64,000 bases of DNA from Thermococcus paralvinellae. Lineage in GTDB: Archaea; Methanobacteriota_B; Thermococci; Thermococcales; Thermococcaceae. This document shows positions 56,440 through 64,000 of this stretch, in pieces. Made by a program: the position numbers and the translations under genes. The stretch covers positions 1,588,681 through 1,652,680 of the forward strand of contig NZ_CP006965.1 in assembly GCF_000517445.1 (NCBI RefSeq), read 5' to 3'. How positions within the stretch are numbered: position 1 is the stretch's first letter; every line of letters begins with the position of its first letter. The notes beneath the pieces were generated by a model. That model saw only the letters and a program-made list of their open reading frames with translations. It ran no database searches and was not told the origin of the DNA.

Positions 56440-57234
56440 TTAGACAAAATAATACTTAGGCCGTCTGTCCTTGAAAATATCGTTGTAGTCATTTATTTTT
56501 TTATTCCTTGCTTCTTCTATGTTTATATCCACAACTCCCACTTCTTCTTTGTCTTCGCTAGCTCTAAGCAAGATCTCAGCCTTTGGCGAATTGATTTGGC
56601 TCATTCCAATGAACTTGAGCCCTCTCTCTTCTCCGATCCTGTTAGCTGTAATTGAAAAAACTCTGTTTTCTAAGCTCCTAATCGGCATTGCCCTTGGAGC
56701 ATAAGGCATCACAAGATTCGCTGGATGAGCAACTATGTCGGCACCTTTTAACGCTAAAGTTCGCATAGCTTCTGGGAAGAACCAGTCAAAGCAAATCATT
56801 ATACCTACTTTTGCCATTCCTATGTTGAATACATGGAATCCCAAATTTCCTGGCTCAAAGAACAGCTTTTCTCTGTAGAATAGGTGGATCTTGCGGTATT
56901 TCCCTATGTATCCCCACCCAATTGGTCCTACGAGAACAGCAGAATTGTAAAGTTTACCTTTTTCATCTTTTTCCGCAGTCCCCGCAACAATAAACATTTC
57001 ATGCTCTTTTGCCTGCTCAATTAAGAACTGTGTCGTCTCTCCATCAGGTATTTGTTGTGCAATTTCTTCCACTTCTTCCTTACTTTTAAAGTTGTAACCA
57101 GTGTCAAAGAGTTCAGGAAGAACAACCAACTGAGCCTCTTGCCTTGCTGCTTCTTTTAGAAGCTTCTCAGCTTTGCTTAAATTAGCGTTTAGATCTAAAA
57201 GTTTAGGTTCCATTTGAATAAACCCTACTTTCAT
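56440..57234 (-). CDS. Nitrilase-superfamily carbon-nitrogen hydrolase
   Basis: 264 residues. The Glu-Lys-Cys triad lies in LPELFDTGY (about 41), KYRKIHLF (about 113) and GIMICFDWFFPEA (about 146). A close relative from Pyrococcus abyssi is an aliphatic nitrilase acting on small dinitriles; amidase action is also possible. GGTGATT precedes the ATG. Confidence 0.9.
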   Translation of the reverse strand: MKVGFIQMEPKLLDLNANLSKAEKLLKEAARQEAQLVVLPELFDTGYNFKSKEEVEEIAQQIPDGETTQFLIEQAKEHEMFIVAGTAEKDEKGKLYNSAVLVGPIGWGYIGKYRKIHLFYREKLFFEPGNLGFHVFNIGMAKVGIMICFDWFFPEAMRTLALKGADIVAHPANLVMPYAPRAMPIRSLENRVFSITANRIGEERGLKFIGMSQINSPKAEILLRASEDKEEVGVVDINIEEARNKKINDYNDIFKDRRPKYYFV

Positions 57235-57292
57235 AGCTAATCACCGGCAAAGAATTAATAAGCATTGAACCTAAATAAGATTGGTGGTGAAA

Positions 57293-59161
57293 GTGAGAAA
57301 AATCGTGATTCTCTTCACATTATTCTTGTTATTCTCTATTCCAGTGAGTGCCCAAAACGAGGGCAAAATTTTTGTATGGCTTAAAATTGGAGAAAGCGCT
57401 ACTATTGGTACTTATACCATAAAAGTTGTTGATATTGACAAAGATTTTACAAGAGTTCTGATTCAAGTATATAGATATGGTATGCTTTACAGAATGGGAA
57501 CAATTTCTCTCAATGAAGGGCTGATGGTTGATGATATCCAAATCTATTTGCAAGACTCGTTTAAGTCTGAGATTTATCCAGCAGTTCTTCTTGAGATTGA
57601 TGTTCCATATTTCAAAGCTGGAGAAACTCTAGTTCTCAAGAACAAGCAGATTGAAGTTATTAAAGCTAATGAAAGTTATGCAGAGCTTAATTTAGGATAC
57701 ACGAATGTAACTCTTTCCAAAGAGAGAACATACTACAGGGACAAAAACTTTGAAATAAAGCTGAATCCCCTCGATTATCTGTTCAGAGAGTACATATACA
57801 AAGACCAAAGCGGAGATATTATATACAAAGGTATTAGCAATGGAAAAGCTCTTCTAGTCGTTAAGAACGAAACATACGAGCTTTCTAAAGGCGAAAAAAT
57901 ATATGTAGATGACGTAACGTTATTAACTTTGCTTGAATTTGATGAAAATCGTGCATTAGTTCGTTTGGATTTAGTAAATGCAACGTATTTAACAATTAAG
58001 GAACTGCCCTATTTTGAAGGATTTATTGCTGAACATGAGAAGGTCAGACTCTCAAAGCTCTATGAACTTGAAGTTTCAGACTTCATTGATGAGAACCAAG
58101 TTGAAGTAACTCTTTACAAAGCGGGAAACATAGTTGAGAAAAAAGTTTTAAGCTCTGATAATCCCTATATGGTATACTACCCATTAGCAATAAAGTTCAA
58201 ATACGGATTTGAAGGTGTTGAAAATAATCTTGCATATTTTGTTGTATTTGCAGACGAAGAAGCTTTGAAAAAAGAAGAAGCAAACCTTACAATCCCGATA
58301 TTAGACATCAAAGTCAATCTTCCAGAGGAAGTTCATCTTGGAGAGAATGTACCGCTCAACTTAGCTGTAAAGAATGTCGGAGATGCTCCTGCTAAAAACC
58401 TGGAGATATTGATATTCACAGATGATATGAAACATAAGAAGTTTGAGCCCCTATTTTCTCCAAACGCCACTATTACTGACAACTCCACGATCACAATTGA
58501 AAAGAAAAACCAGACTATAACAATTGAAGTTCTCTACGACTATAATGGAGAAGCATACCGCAGGATTATTAGGCACAGATTTAAGGTCTTAGAACCCGAG
58601 ATTACTTTTTCTGCAAAACTTAATACTCCAGATAACGCAACGTTGGGAGTTCCATTTAACATCACGATAGCCTATAAAGCGAATACAAGTTATCCAGGCT
58701 CTTTCATTTTGACAATAACGGGAGAAGGAGTTACTTATTTATCATCTCCGACAATGATAACAGAGAGTCCCTCAGAAGGGACTTTTACAGTAGAAATAGT
58801 TCCAGTAAAAACTGGAAACCTAACATTGAAGCTTGAGAGCTCATTTCCAAAGAAACAGCTCCTCGATACTGCTATGATTTCCGTTTACCAATCTAAAAAA
58901 GTTCAGATAGTCGAAAAAATTGTTGAAAAATACATAAACTGTGAAAACATAACTCAGAACATCACAACACCAGTTACACCCACAATCCAGTGTCCAAATG
59001 AGACAAAGATCGTTTATGCACCAGTAGAAAAAATAGTTGAAAAGGAAGTGCTTCCAATTGATAAAGCAAGCCTAATAGCGATAATCTCACTCCTTTTGGG
59101 CATTGTTATTGGCTCATTGCTTTTAGGGGAAAAGCTTAAAAATATACTTGAGAGAGCTTAG
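57293..59161 (+). CDS. Secreted, membrane-anchored beta-rich surface protein (unknown)
   Basis: About 622 residues. A signal peptide (IVILFTLFLLFSIPVSAQ), several beta-sandwich domains, one of CARDB type near residue 345-430 (LNLAVKNVGDAPAKNLEIL), an EKIVEK-rich linker with two Cys, and a C-terminal transmembrane helix (LIAIISLLLGIVIGSLLLG). Several NxS/T sites suggest glycosylation. The start is a GTG at 57293 after GGTGGTGA. The layout resembles the protein at 3004, without its basic tail. No enzymatic motif was seen. Confidence 0.72.
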   Translation: MRKIVILFTLFLLFSIPVSAQNEGKIFVWLKIGESATIGTYTIKVVDIDKDFTRVLIQVYRYGMLYRMGTISLNEGLMVDDIQIYLQDSFKSEIYPAVLLEIDVPYFKAGETLVLKNKQIEVIKANESYAELNLGYTNVTLSKERTYYRDKNFEIKLNPLDYLFREYIYKDQSGDIIYKGISNGKALLVVKNETYELSKGEKIYVDDVTLLTLLEFDENRALVRLDLVNATYLTIKELPYFEGFIAEHEKVRLSKLYELEVSDFIDENQVEVTLYKAGNIVEKKVLSSDNPYMVYYPLAIKFKYGFEGVENNLAYFVVFADEEALKKEEANLTIPILDIKVNLPEEVHLGENVPLNLAVKNVGDAPAKNLEILIFTDDMKHKKFEPLFSPNATITDNSTITIEKKNQTITIEVLYDYNGEAYRRIIRHRFKVLEPEITFSAKLNTPDNATLGVPFNITIAYKANTSYPGSFILTITGEGVTYLSSPTMITESPSEGTFTVEIVPVKTGNLTLKLESSFPKKQLLDTAMISVYQSKKVQIVEKIVEKYINCENITQNITTPVTPTIQCPNETKIVYAPVEKIVEKEVLPIDKASLIAIISLLLGIVIGSLLLGEKLKNILERA

Positions 59162-59188
59162 AGCGGAGCGATCATAGGAGGGATCATC

Positions 59189-59302
59189 ATGAAGAGGAGA
59201 CCAAGGAAGTGGAAAAAGAAGGGCAGGATGAGGTGGAAGTGGATCAAGAAGAGGATTAGGAGACTCAAGAGGCAGAGAAAGAAGGAAAGAGGATTAATCT
59301 GA
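59189..59302 (+). CDS. rpl41e: Ribosomal protein eL41
   Basis: 37 residues, almost wholly Arg and Lys with Trp: [16 protein letters not shown], then [16 protein letters not shown] and a short ERGLI end. This is the smallest large-subunit protein, a single helix bridging the subunits. AGGAGGGA lies at 59177-59184, 5 bases before the ATG. It is too short for most gene finders and is commonly missed. Confidence 0.93.
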
Positions 59303-59350
59303 TACCTTCAGTTCTTTTCTATCCCTTTCATTATCTGGAGGTTCTCCAAC

Positions 59351-60001
59351 TTGGATGTTGAAAGAATCTTTGAGAATCTTTCTATTGAACTTGAAACATC
59401 AAGAGGAAAAGTTTTGATGTTTGCTGACCCACACATAGCTTTTGAACTTTCAAGGGGATTAAGGATAAGAACAAAATTTGAAAAAAAGCTTGCTGAGTTT
59501 GTAAAGCTCAAAAATCCTGATGTTGTAATAATTTTAGGCGACGTCAAAGAACCTCTTGGAATCAATACCTTTACAAGAAAGCTTCTCATAGAGTTCTTCT
59601 CTGAGCTTAGAGACTTTGAGATAATAATAACAAGAGGAAATCATGATGGAAAAATTGAAGAAGCTTTGAGGAATTTTGAAAACGTTAAAGTAGTTGGATA
59701 TCACGTAATAGATAATCTCCTTTTCCTTCACGGCCATCAAAATCTCCCAGATATAAAATTTGAAAAAGCTTTTCTCGGACACATTCATCCAGCAATTACA
59801 ATAAAATTTGGGAGTATTGCAAAAAAAGTAAAATGTTTTTTGAGAATCGAAAATTTCCTAATTCTCCCTACGATAAACCCCCACATAGAGGGATTTAACG
59901 TAAAAGAAGGAATTAGGATGATCCCATTCTTGAAAAATAGTAAAGAAGGAAATGTATATTTACCGGATGGAACCTACATTGGTAGAATAAATTTCATTTA
60001 G
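59351..60001 (+). CDS. Metallophosphoesterase (calcineurin-like)
   Basis: 216 residues. Motifs in order: FADPHIAFE, ILGDVKEP, TRGNHDGKIE, LFLHGHQN and LGHIHPAI, the dimetal site of the phosphoesterase superfamily. The substrate is unknown; some archaeal relatives act on nucleic acid ends. The start is a TTG at 59351 with GGAGGT 8 bases upstream. It follows the eL41 gene. Confidence 0.85.
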   Translation: MDVERIFENLSIELETSRGKVLMFADPHIAFELSRGLRIRTKFEKKLAEFVKLKNPDVVIILGDVKEPLGINTFTRKLLIEFFSELRDFEIIITRGNHDGKIEEALRNFENVKVVGYHVIDNLLFLHGHQNLPDIKFEKAFLGHIHPAITIKFGSIAKKVKCFLRIENFLILPTINPHIEGFNVKEGIRMIPFLKNSKEGNVYLPDGTYIGRINFI

Positions 60002-60057
60002 AACCGCAATCTTTATGAAGTTTGGATATGAAGATAAATTTGCAGAGGTGTGAGAAA

Positions 60058-60396
60058 ATGAGTGAAATACATGAAAAGCTTGAAAGCTTGTTAAGGTCAT
60101 TGGGTGTTAAAAAAACTGAAATCAGAATTTATCGATTACTTCTGGAGAAAAAAGTCCCCATGAGAATTACAGAGATTCAAAGAGAGTTAGGCATAAGCGA
60201 GAGAAGTGTGAGAGAACATGTACTGAACTTATACAGAAAAGGACTCCTGAAGAGAGAGCTAATCCAGAAAGGATGGCTTGGTTACGTTTACACTGCAACA
60301 TCACCAACAGAACTCCTTGAAAAGCTGAAAGAGAACATTGTTAAAAAAATAAACGAGCTAGAAAAAGAATTGAAAGAGAAGGAGAAGGAAATCTAA
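60058..60396 (+). CDS. Winged-helix transcriptional regulator
   Basis: About 112 residues. A TrmB/MarR-like winged helix (IYRLLLEKKVPMRITEIQRE, then LGISERSVREHVLNLYRKG) is followed by a short coiled coil (NIVKKINELEKELKEKEK). The ATG at 60058 has GAGGTG 7 bases upstream; the longer reading has no support. It converges with the M28 peptidase gene by 4 bases. The target is unknown. Confidence 0.78.
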   Translation: MSEIHEKLESLLRSLGVKKTEIRIYRLLLEKKVPMRITEIQRELGISERSVREHVLNLYRKGLLKRELIQKGWLGYVYTATSPTELLEKLKENIVKKINELEKELKEKEKEI

Positions 60397-62075
60397 TAAC
60401 TAACGAATCCCACCTTTTTCAAAATTTTGAAAGCTTCATTGAGCTTTTCTTTGTCAATTTTTCCAAATTCCTCTTCTAGAGCTTTAAACGCCTCTTCCTC
60501 TGGTAAGATTTCTCCCAACATTAGAAGCTCATGCAGATGGATTGAGAACTTTTTGTTTTCCATAAACTTCTCAAGCTCTTCTGCTGCCTTTTCATCAAAC
60601 TCCCTAATTGTTCTAACTGAGACTAAGCCTTTTTTCTTCCACTTTATCCAAGCCTCAAATTCAAAATCATGACCTATGTCAATTCCCAAGAACTTTCCAT
60701 CCCTCGCAAGACCTTTCATAACAAGCTTTTCCGCAACCTCAATTTCTCTATCCATGCTAAGTTCTCCAAGGTACTTCATCGCATATCCTCTTGCAAACCT
60801 CTGGAACTCCTCTTTCTCAGCTTTCGCTAGCGCTAATGCAGTGGCTAAAACTGCTTTTCCAATTACTTCGAGGGAGTCTTTGCTTATCTTTTCTATGCTG
60901 TCCTCGCTTGAGTGATAAAACTTGTCAGGCCAAGTTATTGGCATAACTCCAGGAACTCCAAAGAAGTTGAAGATGTCGTGGTCGCTTCCCATCTGATAAG
61001 AGTAGCTTTTAACTTTCAGCTTGGGCATTCCCTCGCCACCAAAGCTCTCACCTTGTGAGTTCGCCAGATTGAGGTAGTACTCCAAAAGCCCACTTACAAT
61101 TGAGAACCTTGATAGTGGTGTCCTTACAATCATTATGGTTGAAGAGGAGCGATCTTCACTTCCACCAACCATATCGAGGTTTATCACCACATAATAGTTC
61201 TCAAGCTCAGCGAACTTTTCAATGAATGCTTGTGTCCCATGATATTCGGGAATCCATAAGAATGCAAAGCCAAATCTGAAATCTTCTATGTATTTTTCTT
61301 TCAATACCTTTGCCAGCTCTATGAGCATTGCTGAACCGCTTGCGTTGTCATTTGCCCCTGGCTTTGGATGACAGATGTGAGCTGTGAAGAGAATATACGG
61401 TGGCTTTCCAATTTTTGCATAAACCATTGGTAAAATCTGTTTATCCTTGATCTCTGCTTGAACTTTTATTTTAGCTTTTACGCTCTCTCCCTTCTTTAAC
61501 TTACCAATTATTTTATTCGCAATCCCTTCACTCACAGCAACCGCTGGAATCTTTGCCCACTCTAAATCCTTCTTTGAAAGAAACAATCCCATATAGGGAA
61601 AAGCTTTGCCTGTTCCTTTGCGATAGGCTATAAAACCAATGGCACCGTTTTTGTTAGCTCTTTCATAATTTTTCTTCCATTTCTTGTCAATTAAGACTAT
61701 TTTTCCCTCTGCTTTCTCCCAGTCCTCTTCTCTTTCAATGTAAATTATCTCTCCTTCAGCTTCTCCGCTTGGAGAATGTGCCATTACAACGAGAGGAATT
61801 TCCTTAGTTGTAAATTTTTGGTCAAAAATCTCAATTTCACCATAAATTAAGTCCCATGCAATTGGAGATCTCAATGTTAGATGCCAAGTTTCTCCATCAT
61901 AGACATCTTCCAAAAGCTGAGCGTCAATTCCAGCTTTTTTGAGCTCTCCGAGAATATACTCCGCCGCATCAACAATTTCTTTTGAACCTTGAATTCTGTG
62001 GAACTGGGATATATTCATTATATGTCTTAAAATTTCGTCCACATTTATTTTTGCTTCTTTAAGAAACTCCCTCAT
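60393..62075 (-). CDS. M28-family zinc aminopeptidase with PA domain
   Basis: 560 residues. The zinc site is spread over FTAHICHPKPGANDNASG (His, Asp), WIPEYHGTQAF (Glu), VINLDMVGG (Asp) and MGSDHDIFNFFG (His), as in family M28. A PA-type insert (about 100-200) and a helical C-terminal region (about 440-560) flank the core. It has no signal peptide, so it works in the cytoplasm on peptides, fitting the peptide importer in this window. Confidence 0.87.
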   Translation of the reverse strand: MREFLKEAKINVDEILRHIMNISQFHRIQGSKEIVDAAEYILGELKKAGIDAQLLEDVYDGETWHLTLRSPIAWDLIYGEIEIFDQKFTTKEIPLVVMAHSPSGEAEGEIIYIEREEDWEKAEGKIVLIDKKWKKNYERANKNGAIGFIAYRKGTGKAFPYMGLFLSKKDLEWAKIPAVAVSEGIANKIIGKLKKGESVKAKIKVQAEIKDKQILPMVYAKIGKPPYILFTAHICHPKPGANDNASGSAMLIELAKVLKEKYIEDFRFGFAFLWIPEYHGTQAFIEKFAELENYYVVINLDMVGGSEDRSSSTIMIVRTPLSRFSIVSGLLEYYLNLANSQGESFGGEGMPKLKVKSYSYQMGSDHDIFNFFGVPGVMPITWPDKFYHSSEDSIEKISKDSLEVIGKAVLATALALAKAEKEEFQRFARGYAMKYLGELSMDREIEVAEKLVMKGLARDGKFLGIDIGHDFEFEAWIKWKKKGLVSVRTIREFDEKAAEELEKFMENKKFSIHLHELLMLGEILPEEEAFKALEEEFGKIDKEKLNEAFKILKKVGFVSY

Positions 62076-62132
62076 AATACCACCAAAAGAAATTTGGAAA
62101 GAACTATTTAAGTTACTCGTTTAATTGTAGCG

Positions 62133-63197
62133 TTAGCCCCAAGTAATATGTCTGTTAACTAAGAACCTAACGATGAACGAAAACCCAATTCCGATTAAGT
62201 TCGCTATTAGATAATGCATGCCAAGATAAACAAGGGCTCCAAATATTACCCACTGGACAACAGCTCCAGTTAAAGCGGCCAAGTGGAAGCTGAAGAGCCT
62301 CTTGTAAATAGGTTTGTTCTTCAAATCTTTAAACGTCCACAAATCATTCCATGTGAAATTGTTAAGAATCGCAAGCTCAGTCGCAAGAATGTTAGCAAGC
62401 ATTAAATTAGTAATACCTCCACCGAGAATATTTGCAAAAAGCCACAAGAAAAACTGATTTACAACTATTCCACTCATTCCCACAATTGAAAACTTAATCA
62501 AACGGTCAATCTCGCCCTCCCACTTCATTAAACGATAGAGATGCCTCAAATAGTTGAAAATCTGCTTTTGGCTCAACTTACTCTCCCCACTCTTTCTTAA
62601 GCCAAATGTGTACGGAACCTCAACGACCTTGCTGTATTTCCCCTTTATGAGAACCTCAAGGAGAATTTTAAAGCCCACTGGGTTCAGCTCAACATTTTCA
62701 ACAACCTCTCTTCTGAGGGCAAAGAATCCACTCACCGGGTCTTTTATGTTCCTAATTTTTGGCAACGCAACACGACCGATCATTATTGCACCTTTTGAGA
62801 TTAACTTCCTCCACCAGTACCAGTTCTCAACCTTTCCACCCTTTACATAGCGGGAACCAATTGCAATGTCAGCTCCACTCTCAATTGCCTCAATGAGCCT
62901 TGGAATTACCTCCGGAGGATGCTGCAAATCAGCATCCATAACAACAAAAATATCGCCCTTAGCCTCTTTAAACCCCCTAATCACGGCAGAAGACAATCCT
63001 TTCTCCTCTGTCCTTCTAATCACTCTAACTGGGTATTTTTGCGCTAATTCCTGTGCTTTTTCCCACGTTTTATCTGGAGAATCATCATCAACGATTATAA
63101 TTTCAAACTCATAACCTTTCAATGCTTTGCTTATTCTACTCACGAGCTCCTCAAGATTTTCCCGCTCGTTGTACGTTGGTACTATAATTGAGATCAT
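62133..63197 (-). CDS. Dolichyl-phosphate mannose synthase-like GT2 glycosyltransferase with GtrA domain
   Basis: 354 residues. GT2 domain with IIVPTYNERENLEELVSR, IIVDDDSPDKTW, DADLQHPPEVIPRL (metal-binding) and DPVSGFFALRREVV, followed by a GtrA-like region of four helices (about 230-352). It adds mannose (or a related sugar) to dolichyl phosphate for protein glycosylation and S-layer glycans. The crystallised Pyrococcus furiosus enzyme has this layout. The gene is divergent from the tRNA. Confidence 0.93.
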   Translation of the reverse strand: MISIIVPTYNERENLEELVSRISKALKGYEFEIIIVDDDSPDKTWEKAQELAQKYPVRVIRRTEEKGLSSAVIRGFKEAKGDIFVVMDADLQHPPEVIPRLIEAIESGADIAIGSRYVKGGKVENWYWWRKLISKGAIMIGRVALPKIRNIKDPVSGFFALRREVVENVELNPVGFKILLEVLIKGKYSKVVEVPYTFGLRKSGESKLSQKQIFNYLRHLYRLMKWEGEIDRLIKFSIVGMSGIVVNQFFLWLFANILGGGITNLMLANILATELAILNNFTWNDLWTFKDLKNKPIYKRLFSFHLAALTGAVVQWVIFGALVYLGMHYLIANLIGIGFSFIVRFLVNRHITWG

Positions 63198-63237
63198 GGC
63201 AATCCCTTCCTAATTTTTCATCTTTTTACTGCGAAAT

Positions 63238-63246
63238 CTTTATAAC
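63238..63246 (+). promoter_or_regulatory. TATA promoter of tRNA-Pro
   Basis: TCTTTATAAC lies about 29 bases before the first tRNA base, the usual archaeal spacing. Confidence 0.6.
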
Positions 63247-63270
63247 AATTTCCTTGAAGTTCATTCTCGA

Positions 63271-63348
63271 GGGGCCGTGGGGTAGCTTGGCCTATCCTTC
63301 CGGCTTCGGGAGCCGGGGACCCGGGTTCAAATCCCGGCGGCCCCACCA
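63271..63348 (+). tRNA. tRNA-Pro (anticodon CGG)
   Basis: The acceptor GGGGCCG pairs with CGGCCCC, the anticodon stem CCGGC with GCCGG, and the loop TTCGGGA gives anticodon CGG. GGTTCAAAT is the T loop. The discriminator is A and the CCA end is encoded (63346-63348). There is no intron. It reads proline codon CCG. Confidence 0.95.
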
Positions 63349-63776
63349 TCTTAAGTTTTCTGATAAGTTCTGGCGGTTCTTCATCAAAGAAAACTCATCT
63401 CGCCATTTGATTGAAAATTTAGACTTGTTAATGGCTAAGGCGTTCATAGCATTGACTACTGAAGGTCGAAAGACCATTATAAATTTCGTCGTGACTTATA
63501 CAATGGCTTAGATTACTTTAACTTGAAGGTTAGCATTCTTAAGTCTCTATACGATGAACAATAGCACGAACACTTTCTTAACAATAACTCTTCTCACTAT
63601 AATATATGGATACTTTACATTATCGTAGATTTTCTAAAATATTTTTTGGAAAATTAGCGAAAGTTTGTAAGTCTTACAAAATATAACTGTGGAATATTCT
63701 AATGGTTTTACAATAACAATTACATACGTAAAATATTTTAGGAGTTAGTGTGAAGGCATTACTTGGAGGGTCCCAC
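63349..63776. other. AT-rich gap between tRNA-Pro and DUF257 gene
   Basis: About 430 bases with no gene I can support. Open stretches cover both strands near 63350-63480 but have no known family. One minus-strand frame from 63477 runs into the antisense of the tRNA; it is discussed as a possible integration scar. ACGTAAAATATTTT near 63728-63740 may hold the promoter of the next gene. Confidence 0.5.
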
Positions 63777-64000
63777 ATGAAGGGAGTTATTGATAGAATT
63801 TGGAGTAGTCTTAAGTTTGGGGAGACTGTTTTAATAGAGCATGACCCACACACTAGTCCAGCGTTAGGAGTTTATCATTTGGTAAAATGGGCTAAAGAAA
63901 AAGGCTACAATGTGCTTGTAGATGATATTTTGGACACCCTCTACGTGTATAAGGCCCATCTAAAGTTAGCTGGACTTGATCCGGATATTTTAAGTGATGT
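63777..64000 (+). CDS. DUF257 family protein, N-terminal part (3' end outside window)
   Basis: 74 codons visible. 'SSLKFGETVLIEHDPHTSP' and 'VLVDDILDTLYVYKAHLKLAG' match the DUF257 family, which is almost restricted to Thermococcales. The fold looks like a RecA-type or Rossmann-like core without a clear P-loop. GGAGGG at 63765-63770 precedes the ATG by 6 bases. The function is unknown and the gene runs off the right edge. Confidence 0.75.
   Translation, partial: MKGVIDRIWSSLKFGETVLIEHDPHTSPALGVYHLVKWAKEKGYNVLVDDILDTLYVYKAHLKLAGLDPDILSD

Noticed and set aside
63188-63511. 107-codon plus-strand frame across tRNA-Pro
   Set aside because: It runs straight through the tRNA and has no recognisable family or start signal.

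Overview
The window is chromosomal DNA from a hyperthermophilic euryarchaeon of the Thermococcales, most likely a low-GC Thermococcus or a close relative. The evidence is an archaeal primase pair, an archaeal A-type ATP synthase operon (H-I-K-E-C-F-A-B-D), SecDF, ribosomal protein eL41, Elp3, Dph2, a CGP-CTERM surface protein, UPF0216 and DUF257 family proteins, an archaeal RNase P RNA, C/D box guide RNAs and TATA-type promoters. Most genes have GGTGAT-like Shine-Dalgarno sites a few bases before the start. Several ORF starts that lie inside such a site were moved downstream.

Layout. 1-2620: end of priL, then priS and a DMT transporter, converging on the RNase P RNA (2620-2946, minus). 3004-6333: an anchored surface protein, small conserved proteins and a sugar-nucleotide epimerase (minus). 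6633-10068: glnA facing a transporter/nadE/membrane-protein run. 10107-17628: a complete peptide-type ABC transporter with a 924-residue surface binding protein. 17980-18363: a gutted dihydroorotase pseudogene. 18667-21150: radical SAM, membrane protein and PP-loop ATPase. 21127-22353: alanyl-tRNA editing protein. 22413-31101: the ATP synthase operon. 31230-34371: TrkA-like protein, SecD, SecF. 34524-40207: speD, then a KaiC-like ATPase with a helix-turn-helix/coiled-coil partner, small proteins and Elp3. 40316-44198: NIF3-like protein, a possible nuclease and AlaRS. 44220-47799: a gap holding a C/D box RNA and a palindromic operator, then an alanine-type symporter and a class III PLP enzyme. 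47847-53313: PLD-like lipoprotein, a microprotein, HisS, MarC, a methyltransferase and Dph2, with two more C/D box RNA candidates at gene junctions. 53479-56428: a secreted papain-like protein followed by an intramembrane-protease/PadR/SdpI-like cassette. 56440-63197: nitrilase, anchored surface protein, eL41, phosphoesterase, regulator, M28 peptidase and dolichyl-phosphate mannose synthase-like enzyme. 63271-64000: tRNA-Pro(CGG), an AT-rich gap and the start of a DUF257 gene.

The genes fit a peptide- and amino-acid-using heterotroph: peptide import, a peptidase, an alanine/Na+ symporter with a PLP enzyme, glutamine synthetase, and an ATP synthase whose rotor subunit has the four-helix, single-site form. 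The most notable unannotated items are the C/D box RNAs, one sharing its C box with the hisS stop codon; the 24-bp palindrome over the symporter promoter; the protease/PadR/SdpI-like cassette; and the pyrC relic. I saw no CRISPR array, intact insertion sequence or prophage.
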